The notes under the pieces were generated by a model. The model did not search any database, was not told the origin of the DNA, and saw nothing but the letters and a program-made list of their open reading frames with translations. Both the position numbers and the translations under genes were made by a program. DNA of 64,000 nucleotides from Erysipelotrichaceae bacterium (lineage in GTDB: Bacteria > Bacillota_I > Bacilli_A > Erysipelotrichales > Erysipelotrichaceae): the NCBI GenBank assembly GCA_022772735.1, contig JALEZD010000009.1, positions 1-64,000 on the forward strand, read 5' to 3'. Positions 52,854 through 60,211 of the stretch are shown here, piece after piece. Positions within the stretch are counted from its first letter, which is position 1. Each line of letters starts with the position of its first letter.

Positions 52854-53588
52854 ATGGAAATTTTAAAGGTTGAATTTTTAAAGTTTAAAAGATCAAGTGT
52901 GATTTACCCGTTATTGTTTTTACCTCTAGTTTCAATATTATATGGATCACTAAATTACTATGGTAATAAAGAGGTACTTACAAATGAATGGATTAGTTTA
53001 TGGACACAAGTGTATTTATTTTATGGAAGTTTTTTCTTTCCTAGTTTAATTGGAATTTTATGTGCATATTCTTGGAATAATGAATATAAATCAAGAGGAA
53101 TAAATTTGATATTAACTTCAAAGTATTCTTTTTCAAAAATAATTTTTGCGAAAATAATTGTTGTAATGACTTTTATGCTTTTAACACAAATGTACTTTTT
53201 ATGTCTGTTTTATATTTCTGGAAGTAGTTTTAATTTCAATTCAAATTTTACATTTGATTTTATTAAATGGGCATTTATAATTATTTGTTTTTCAATTGTA
53301 TATGTTGTGATTGAAATGTATGTATTTCTAAAAACAAAAAATTTTGCGATAACTGTAATATTCTCGCTTCTATTTGGTGTAATGACTTTTTTTGCCGTAT
53401 CTCAACAGTACTTTATGGAAATTGGTTATTTGTTAGCATCTGCAAAAATATCATTATATATGAATAATCATTTTAGTGAGATATATTTTTCTCCATATGA
53501 AATGCTTAAAATGGTTTTTTATACTATCTCAGTTTGTGTGCTATTTGTATACCTTCAAATAAGACAGTTAGAAAAAAATATAAGATAA
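52854..53588 (+). CDS. LanG-like ABC transporter permease
   Basis: The product is about 244 residues with six hydrophobic segments, starting MEILKVEFLKFKRS, a typical start for MutG/LanG-type permeases. It is different from but similar in plan to the preceding permease, giving the three-gene LanFEG layout. The frame is open from a TTG at 52836; the ATG at 52854, one base after the upstream stop, is preferred. No lantibiotic precursor gene adjoins, so this is probably resistance without production. Confidence 0.85.
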   Translation: MEILKVEFLKFKRSSVIYPLLFLPLVSILYGSLNYYGNKEVLTNEWISLWTQVYLFYGSFFFPSLIGILCAYSWNNEYKSRGINLILTSKYSFSKIIFAKIIVVMTFMLLTQMYFLCLFYISGSSFNFNSNFTFDFIKWAFIIICFSIVYVVIEMYVFLKTKNFAITVIFSLLFGVMTFFAVSQQYFMEIGYLLASAKISLYMNNHFSEIYFSPYEMLKMVFYTISVCVLFVYLQIRQLEKNIR

Positions 53589-53590
53589 AA

Positions 53591-53634
53591 AAGGCAATTT
53601 TATTTGCCTTTTTGGCAATTTTATTTGCCTTTTA
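53591..53634. terminator. Tandemly duplicated terminator hairpin
   Basis: A 20-base unit (GGCAA, TTTTATT, TTGCC, TTTT) occurs at 53593-53612 and again, identical, at 53614-53633, with one T between. Each copy forms a GGCAA/TTGCC hairpin followed by T residues. It separates the convergent permease and fucosidase genes. Confidence 0.9.
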
Positions 53635-55899
53635 CTACTTAAATGATTCATAGTTTAATTCAACTAAGTTATCTTTAAAATTTACATTTATTTTTTTGTT
53701 GTTGTAAATCACATATAAATTATTTTTTGTCTTTGACTTTATCTTACATTTAGTAAGTTTGTTATTATTCCATTCAATATCAACAATAAAGTTTCCTTTT
53801 GATTTTAAACCCTTTATATACCCGCTTTTAAATTCATCACATAATGCAGGCAATAAGTATAATTCTTCTTCATTACTTTGCATAAGCATTTCAACTATTG
53901 CAGCACAAAATCCAAAATTACCATCAATTTGAAAAGGAGGATGTGCACATAATAAATTTGGATAAGTTCCACCATTTTTACTAATTGTTGTTTCTTTACA
54001 AAATTGTAGTTGTCTTTTTAAGAGTTTCAATGCTCTATTGCCATCTTTTAATCTGGCCCATACACATGCTTTCCAAGCAATACACCAACCAGTACCATCA
54101 TCTTCTCTTTTGTTTAACGAATTTTTAACATTTTCATAATATTTATTTTCTATTATATTTGAAGGATATACGCCATATAAATGTGAGATATGTCTATGAT
54201 TTACATCATCTTCATCATAATCTATGTAATATTCTTGTATTTGATTGTATTTTCCTATTTTTATTGGATTTATTTTATTTATTATTGAGTTGATACTATC
54301 CAAACAATCATTTGTTTTTAAAATTTTACATACATAAATATAGTTTTTTAAAACTTCCTTTATAATACATAAATCAATTGTTGAATTAAAAGTTATTGAG
54401 CTTCCATTTAAAAAAGTATTTTCAGGAGAAGTGGAAGGACAAACAATTATAGAATCATCTTGAACATCAATATATTCTAAGATAAAAGTAACAATTTCTT
54501 TAAGATTTTGATAAACATATTTTTTTAAAAAATTAATATCATTATTGTATAAATAATGTTCAATATAATGCCTAGATAACCATGCAAGTGACATATTCCA
54601 CATACCATATTGTGTGGGATTATAATCTTGTCCATATCTTCCAACTGGAGTAGAATGTCCCCAAATATCTAAGTTATGATGAGCAACACTTCCTTTTATT
54701 CCATATATTTTTTTTGCGGTTTCTTTTCCGGTTTTAACAGTTTTATCAATTAAGGAAAAAAGTGGATAATGAAACTCACTTAAATTGCAGTTTTCCACAT
54801 GCCAGTAATTCATTTGAGTATTAATGTTTACTGTATAGTTTGAACTCCAAGGAGCTCTTATTTGATTGTTCCAAATACCTTGTAAATTAGTTGCTTCACT
54901 TCCTTTTTTTGAAGATGAAATTGTTAAATACCTTCCATAGTTGAAAAGCAAAGAAAATAAATTAAAATCATTGTTTTCTTTAAATGATTTTAGTCTCACA
55001 TCAGTAGGTATATTACTATAATCTTTAAAATCTAATTTAAATTTAACTCTTTTATAATATTTTTTATATTCATTTATGTGTTGTTTTTTTATTTCTGAGT
55101 ATTCACAGTTAATAATATTTTCAATTTTACTTTGAGCAATTTCAATATAATTTTTATTATAAAAGTTTGTTTCAATACTTGTATACATAATAAATTCATT
55201 GCAATTTCTAATGGAAATTATATTATTTTTGACATTAATTGTTCCACTTTTAATTATAAAAGATGATAAAACTATATGTTTAATTCCACCTTTACCATAG
55301 GTTATTGGAGTATCTGTTTCATAATAATCTGGAGAAACATTTATTGGAGCATTTGCGGTTAAAATTATTGAATTATTTGATGTCTTTATTTTGTGTTTTA
55401 AGCTATGAGAAAGTTTAATATCAAAGTTTAAGTTATTTGTATCTGAATGATATTTTTGTATAAAAACATCATCTTTTAAATGTGTAAAAGATTCTATTGT
55501 AAACTTTGAATTAAAGTTTTTATAACTACAAGTATGTACTGCATTTTTAATATCTAAGGTTCTTTTATAATTTTTAACATTTAATTTGTTTAAATTTTTA
55601 ATTATTATTTTCCCTGCAGGTAAATATGCTTGACTCCAATCACCCAATACATTTTCTTTTATATATATTTCAGCTTCTCTATGTTTATTTGAAAGTATTA
55701 AATTTTTAACATAGTTTTTATCTATTTTTTTATTTCCTTTAAATTTATATTTTTTTCCTGACCAAAGTGTATCAGCATTTAATTCAATAATTTCTTCATC
55801 AATTTTTCCATAAATCATTGCGCCAATTTTACCGCTTCCAACAGGAAGTGCTTCAATAAAGTTTTCAGCAGGTTTATTATAAAAAAGTTTATTTTCCAT
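53635..55899 (-). CDS. GH95 alpha-L-fucosidase, cytoplasmic
   Basis: The 754-residue protein has the GH95 N-terminal domain (PVGSGKIGAMIYG, about 20-32) and an (alpha/alpha)6 catalytic barrel. Candidate catalytic residues are Asn358 and Asn360 in VNINTQMNYW, Glu493 in PSTSPEN and Asp659 in QIDGNFG, matching the Asn/Asn/Glu/Asp set of AfcA from Bifidobacterium. It should hydrolyse alpha-1,2-linked fucose. There is no signal peptide, so the substrate must be imported first. It lies 11 bases downstream of an AraC-type gene. AGGAGTAAATC precedes the ATG. Confidence 0.92.
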   Translation of the reverse strand: MENKLFYNKPAENFIEALPVGSGKIGAMIYGKIDEEIIELNADTLWSGKKYKFKGNKKIDKNYVKNLILSNKHREAEIYIKENVLGDWSQAYLPAGKIIIKNLNKLNVKNYKRTLDIKNAVHTCSYKNFNSKFTIESFTHLKDDVFIQKYHSDTNNLNFDIKLSHSLKHKIKTSNNSIILTANAPINVSPDYYETDTPITYGKGGIKHIVLSSFIIKSGTINVKNNIISIRNCNEFIMYTSIETNFYNKNYIEIAQSKIENIINCEYSEIKKQHINEYKKYYKRVKFKLDFKDYSNIPTDVRLKSFKENNDFNLFSLLFNYGRYLTISSSKKGSEATNLQGIWNNQIRAPWSSNYTVNINTQMNYWHVENCNLSEFHYPLFSLIDKTVKTGKETAKKIYGIKGSVAHHNLDIWGHSTPVGRYGQDYNPTQYGMWNMSLAWLSRHYIEHYLYNNDINFLKKYVYQNLKEIVTFILEYIDVQDDSIIVCPSTSPENTFLNGSSITFNSTIDLCIIKEVLKNYIYVCKILKTNDCLDSINSIINKINPIKIGKYNQIQEYYIDYDEDDVNHRHISHLYGVYPSNIIENKYYENVKNSLNKREDDGTGWCIAWKACVWARLKDGNRALKLLKRQLQFCKETTISKNGGTYPNLLCAHPPFQIDGNFGFCAAIVEMLMQSNEEELYLLPALCDEFKSGYIKGLKSKGNFIVDIEWNNNKLTKCKIKSKTKNNLYVIYNNKKINVNFKDNLVELNYESFK

Positions 55900-55910
55900 G
55901 ATTTACTCCT

Positions 55911-56741
55911 TTATGATGTTTTACTAAAACTTTTTCTATAATCTATAGGAGAAAGTTTGTAGTTTTTTTTGAAAGATTGTGCAAAATAAGACTGTGAAGA
56001 CATACCAATAATATTTGCGATTTGAGCAACTGAATAGTCTGTATTTTTTAATAAGGATGCAGCCTCGGTTAACCTTTTGTTGTTTAGGTAGTTTATTGGG
56101 GTAATTCCTGCATATTTTTTAAATGAATGTACTAAATAAAATTTATTCATATAACTTATTTCACTAAGGATATCTAATGTAATATTTTCTCTATAGTGAA
56201 CATCAATATAATTTTTTATGTATGCACATTCATGGTTATGTTTTTTACTGTCTTCAATTTCTAGTTTTGTTTTTGTGCGTCTTATAACATTTATTAATAG
56301 TATTTCTAATAGATTTTGAGATATAACATTATAATATTCTGACTTTGCCTCAGCCTCTTTTAAAATGGTTTTTATATAAAACAAAATTTCATGTTTAAAG
56401 TCTTCATAATTATGAATACTATGACTATAGTTTTCATTTGAAAACAAAGAAATACCCTCTATACCTAAAACAATATATTCTAATGGTTCTTCATCTTTAC
56501 TTGATTCAGTGTGCATTACATTAGCATTAACAATAACTAAATCATCTTCTTTAACATCATATATTTCTTTTTCAACATGGAATCGTCCTCTTCCTTTTAT
56601 CACATAAAAAAGTTCAGTAAATGGATGAGAATGAAGTATACTGCTCCAATCACTATCATAGTTTGCGCTAGTAACATATATCAATTTTGCATTGATATTT
56701 GATAATCCTATATCATTTATTTCATATAATTTGTTTGCCAT
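55911..56741 (-). CDS. AraC-family transcriptional regulator
   Basis: The product is about 276 residues. The N-terminal cupin-like sensor (about 25-100) has HSHPFTELFYVIKGRGRF. Two helix-turn-helix motifs form the C-terminal AraC domain (about 175-276) with MSSQSYFAQSFKKNYKLSP. It faces the sugar-transport genes and precedes the fucosidase, so it probably activates both sides in response to the glycan. AGGTGAATTT fixes the ATG at 56739-56741 rather than an earlier in-frame ATG at 56759. Confidence 0.92.
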   Translation of the reverse strand: MANKLYEINDIGLSNINAKLIYVTSANYDSDWSSILHSHPFTELFYVIKGRGRFHVEKEIYDVKEDDLVIVNANVMHTESSKDEEPLEYIVLGIEGISLFSNENYSHSIHNYEDFKHEILFYIKTILKEAEAKSEYYNVISQNLLEILLINVIRRTKTKLEIEDSKKHNHECAYIKNYIDVHYRENITLDILSEISYMNKFYLVHSFKKYAGITPINYLNNKRLTEAASLLKNTDYSVAQIANIIGMSSQSYFAQSFKKNYKLSPIDYRKSFSKTS

Positions 56742-56818
56742 AAATTCACCTATTATCATTTTATTGAAATAATATTAAAAAAGCAATATATATAAAATAA
56801 ATAACAATTACTGTATAG

Positions 56819-56832
56819 TACAAACGCTTACA
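56819..56832. promoter_or_regulatory. Near-consensus cre-like site before the glycan operon
   Basis: TACAAACGCTTACA matches the CcpA consensus except for A in place of the conserved G at position 2. It overlaps a possible promoter with TTACAT (56828-56833) and TATAAA (56850-56855), 16 bases apart. Catabolite control of the glycan locus is inferred. Confidence 0.4.
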
Positions 56833-56881
56833 TATATTTATACTAAAATTATAAAAGGCGAATTAGCCAGGAGGAAAGAAA

Positions 56882-58216
56882 ATGAAAAAACTTTTATCTC
56901 TATTACTTGCTAGTTTGATTGTTGCATCAGGATGTGCAAAAAAAACTGAAACAACTACAAGTACTGAAGAATCAAAAGAAACACAAGTTTTAAAAGTTTC
57001 TGGTTTAAATGGTGGATATGGAACTGCAGGATGGGAAGCAGTTGCAAAAGCGTTTGAAGAAGAAACAGGAATTAAAGTTGAACTTACTTTAGAAAAAAAT
57101 ATTGCTGAAACTTTAAGACCAATTATTACTTCAGGTAAAGATGTACCAGATTTAATTTATCTTGCAGTAGGTTCTGGTGGTAAGTTAACTGATACAATGA
57201 TTGCTGAAAAACAAATTCAAGACATTACAGATGTATTAAGTGCTACAATCCCAGGGGAAACTACTACAGTTCAAGATAAACTAATCCCAGGATTTACATC
57301 AGCATTATCATCTTCACCTTATCAAGATGGTAAATTGTATTTAGCACCAATTAACTATTCTCCATGTGGATTATTCTATAATGCAGGATTATTTGAAGAA
57401 AAAGGTTGGGAAGTGCCAACAACTTGGGATCAAATGTGGGAATTAGCTGAAAAAGCTAAGGCAGAAGGAATTGCATTATTTACATATCCTACAACTGGAT
57501 ACTTTGACGCTTTCTTTAGTGCATTAATTAATGAAACAGCAGGTCCAGAAGTATACGAAAAATTAATGAATTATGATACAGCTAGTTGGGAACTTCCAGA
57601 AGTAAAACAGGCTTTTGAAATAGTTGGAAAACTTGCAACATACACAGAAGAAAACACTGTAGCAAATGCAAATGCTGAAGGATTTACTAAAAACCAACAA
57701 TTAATATTAGACAATAAAACATTGTTTATTCCTAATGGTACATGGTTACCAGGAGAAATGTCAGATGCTCCAAGAGCAGAAAACTTCAAATGGGGCTTCA
57801 CAGCTCTTCCAGCAGTTGCTGAAGGAAAAGATAGATATTCTACAACATTTACAGAACAAATATACATTCCAAATGGAGCAACAAATGTAGATGCTGCTAA
57901 ACAATTTATTGCATTCTTATATTCAGATAAAGCAACTGAATTATTCTATAAAAATGGTAGTGCTGTAATGCCTACAGTTAATGCTTCAAGCTTCATTCAA
58001 GATGGAGATGAAAATAAACTATTCTATTCTATCTATGATACAGGTGCTAAACCAAACGCAGTTGGATTTGCTGCAACTGAACCAGTTGAAGGTGTTGATT
58101 TAACTTCTTCAGAAGGTATTTTATATGGTACTGTAAACTCAGTGGTTACAGGCGATAAATCAGTTGAAGAATGGTATAACGGAGTAGTTGAAGCTGTAAA
58201 AAAATACGATAAATAA
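56882..58216 (+). CDS. ABC transporter sugar-binding lipoprotein
   Basis: The 444-residue family-1 solute-binding protein has a signal peptide with a lipobox-like VASGC (Cys18), a short Thr/Glu-rich linker and the bilobed fold with WEAVAKAFEEETGIKVEL (about 49-66) and the DVPDLIYLA segment (about 85-93). It is anchored outside the membrane and should bind an oligosaccharide for the two downstream permeases. Linked enzymes suggest a fucosylated galactosyl-N-acetylhexosamine ligand. CAGGAGG precedes the ATG. Confidence 0.94.
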   Translation: MKKLLSLLLASLIVASGCAKKTETTTSTEESKETQVLKVSGLNGGYGTAGWEAVAKAFEEETGIKVELTLEKNIAETLRPIITSGKDVPDLIYLAVGSGGKLTDTMIAEKQIQDITDVLSATIPGETTTVQDKLIPGFTSALSSSPYQDGKLYLAPINYSPCGLFYNAGLFEEKGWEVPTTWDQMWELAEKAKAEGIALFTYPTTGYFDAFFSALINETAGPEVYEKLMNYDTASWELPEVKQAFEIVGKLATYTEENTVANANAEGFTKNQQLILDNKTLFIPNGTWLPGEMSDAPRAENFKWGFTALPAVAEGKDRYSTTFTEQIYIPNGATNVDAAKQFIAFLYSDKATELFYKNGSAVMPTVNASSFIQDGDENKLFYSIYDTGAKPNAVGFAATEPVEGVDLTSSEGILYGTVNSVVTGDKSVEEWYNGVVEAVKKYDK

Positions 58217-58222
58217 TAAAAA

Positions 58223-58247
58223 AATAGCGGTGGTTTTCACCGCTATT
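58223..58247 (+). other. Intercistronic hairpin after the binding protein gene
   Basis: AATAGCGGTG pairs perfectly with CACCGCTATT around GTTTT. There is no T-run, so it probably protects the 3' end of the binding-protein message, giving more binding protein than permease, rather than terminating. Confidence 0.7.
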
Positions 58248-58272
58248 ACTTTCAAGAAAATGGGGTGATAGG

Positions 58273-59157
58273 ATGAGAAACACTAAAGCAAGAAAAACTT
58301 TTATATGGTTGTGTATTGCACCTTCTCTAATTTTATTTACAACATTTATGTTGATGCCAACATTAAATATATTTTTAATGTCATTGCTTAAATGGGGTGG
58401 TTTATCAGCAAATAAAAAATTTGTTGGTTTAAACAATTTTAAAATTTTAATTGAAGATATGAATTTTATAAGATCATTACAAAATACATTATTTTTAATT
58501 GTAATTGTAACTGTTATAACTCTTGTATTTGCGATTGTTTTTGCATCAATTTTAGTTAGAGAAAAATTAAAAGGACAAAACTTTTTTAGAATTATATTTT
58601 ATATTCCTAATATATTGTCTGTTGTAATAATAAGTGCAGTATTTGCGGCTATATATGATCCAACTAATGGTTTATTAAATACAATTTTAAATTTGTTTAA
58701 ATTTGAATCAATAAAGTTTTTAGGTGATCAAAAAATTGTAATTTATTCTATTGCAGGTGCAATGATTTGGCAAGCAATAGGTTATTACATGGTTATGTAT
58801 ATGGCTAGTATGAGTTCAATATCTATTCATTTATATGAAGCTGCAGATCTTGAAGGTGCTAGTAAAACTCAACAATTTTTTAACATTACATTACCACTAA
58901 TTTGGACAAATATTCGTACTACACTTACTTTCTTTATTATAAGTACTATAAATCTTAGTTTCTTATTTACAAAAGTAATGACTTCTGGTGGACCAGATGG
59001 GGCAAGTGAAACAGTATTAAGTTATTTATATAAACAAGCATATAATAACGCAAGTTATGGATATGGTATGGCAATTGGAGCTGTGGTGTTTATTGTTTCA
59101 TTTGTTTTATCGGCATTAGTAAATAAGGCTACAAGTAGAGAGGTTATTGAGTATTAG
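58273..59157 (+). CDS. Sugar ABC transporter permease (UgpA/MalF type)
   Basis: The 294-residue protein has six membrane helices and the EAA loop EAADLEGASKTQQFFNITLP (about 197-216), which contacts the ATPase. It forms one half of the channel with the product of the next gene. GGGGTGAT precedes the ATG. No ATPase gene is in the cluster, so a shared MsmK/MalK-like ATPase encoded elsewhere is likely. Confidence 0.94.
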   Translation: MRNTKARKTFIWLCIAPSLILFTTFMLMPTLNIFLMSLLKWGGLSANKKFVGLNNFKILIEDMNFIRSLQNTLFLIVIVTVITLVFAIVFASILVREKLKGQNFFRIIFYIPNILSVVIISAVFAAIYDPTNGLLNTILNLFKFESIKFLGDQKIVIYSIAGAMIWQAIGYYMVMYMASMSSISIHLYEAADLEGASKTQQFFNITLPLIWTNIRTTLTFFIISTINLSFLFTKVMTSGGPDGASETVLSYLYKQAYNNASYGYGMAIGAVVFIVSFVLSALVNKATSREVIEY

Positions 59158-59165
59158 GTGATTAA

Positions 59166-60029
59166 ATGAAAAATATAAAATTATATAAAATATTTATTTA
59201 TGTATCATTAATTGCGCTTGCGATTTCAATAGTTATTCCTCTTTCTTGGGTATTTATGTCTTCAATAAAAGAGAATAGCGAATTTTATGCAAGTCCATGG
59301 AATTTACCAAAAGGAATTTATTTTAAAAACTTTATAGATGCATTTATTCAAGCAAAAATGGGAGAGTATTTTTTAAACTCAGTTATAGTTACTGCACTTT
59401 CACTTATTATTTTGCTTGTAGTGGCATTACCAGCATCTTATGTTTTAGCAAGATATGAATTTAAGTTTAAAAAAATAATTGATTTACTTTATATGGCAGG
59501 ATTGTTTATAAATGTAAATTACATAGTAGTTCCTATATTTTTAATGTTGTTAGATTGGGATAAATTTTTATGGCAATATTTTAAGTTAGAGTTTTTTATA
59601 AATAATATATTTGTTTTAGCAATAGTATATGCCGCAACATCAATACCATTTACGGTGTATTTATTGACAAGTTATTTCAAAACTTTACCTAAGGCATATG
59701 AAGAGGCTGCATATATAGATGGTTGTGGATATTTCTCTACAATGATTAAAATTATGTTTCCACTTGCGAAGCCTAGTATTATAACTGTTATTTTGTTTAA
59801 CTTTCTAGCGTTTTGGAATGAATATATTATTGGTTTAACACTATTACCATCATCAAGTAAAACATTACCTGTTGGCTTAGTTAATTTAACACAAGCTGCA
59901 AGAGGTAAGGCTGAATATGGAATGTTGTATGCAGGTTTAGTAATAGTTATGTTACCGACATTATTGCTTTATATTAGTGTTCAAAAGAAACTTACTGAAG
60001 GTATGACTTTAGGAGGTATTAAAGATTAA
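59166..60029 (+). CDS. Sugar ABC transporter permease (UgpE/MalG type)
   Basis: The 287-residue protein has six membrane helices and the EAA loop EEAAYIDGCGYFSTMIKIMFP (about 178-198). It is the partner of the preceding permease, eight bases away. The C-terminus ends in LTEGMTLGGIKD, a typical ending for this subfamily. Confidence 0.94.
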   Translation: MKNIKLYKIFIYVSLIALAISIVIPLSWVFMSSIKENSEFYASPWNLPKGIYFKNFIDAFIQAKMGEYFLNSVIVTALSLIILLVVALPASYVLARYEFKFKKIIDLLYMAGLFINVNYIVVPIFLMLLDWDKFLWQYFKLEFFINNIFVLAIVYAATSIPFTVYLLTSYFKTLPKAYEEAAYIDGCGYFSTMIKIMFPLAKPSIITVILFNFLAFWNEYIIGLTLLPSSSKTLPVGLVNLTQAARGKAEYGMLYAGLVIVMLPTLLLYISVQKKLTEGMTLGGIKD

Positions 60030-60030
60030 T

Positions 60031-60204
60031 ATGTCAAATTTTACAATGAAAGAAATAATTTTTATGACATTAATATTTGTTTCTTCAATTACTTTAGTTT
60101 TTGTAGGGCAAAGAAATATTGGATATTTTGGACTTTTACTTGAGGTAATAGGAATAGGATTATTACTTTTAGATTTGTATTTATATAACAGAAAGTATAA
60201 GTGA
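60031..60204 (+). CDS. 57-residue membrane protein between permease and phosphorylase
   Basis: This short gene lies one base after the permease stop and seven bases before the phosphorylase start. AGGAGGT lies 12 bases before the ATG, within the end of the permease gene. The product has two hydrophobic segments (about 8-25 and 31-49) and a basic tail (Asn-Arg-Lys-Tyr-Lys). From memory, similar tiny proteins (DUF6903-like) occur beside GH112 and sugar ABC genes, but I could not check this. A transporter accessory role is inferred from position. Confidence 0.75.
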   Translation: MSNFTMKEIIFMTLIFVSSITLVFVGQRNIGYFGLLLEVIGIGLLLLDLYLYNRKYK

Positions 60205-60211
60205 GGATTTT

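Noticed and set aside
53591-53634. CRISPR-like repeat
   Set aside because: There are only two units with no spacer; the unit is a terminator hairpin.
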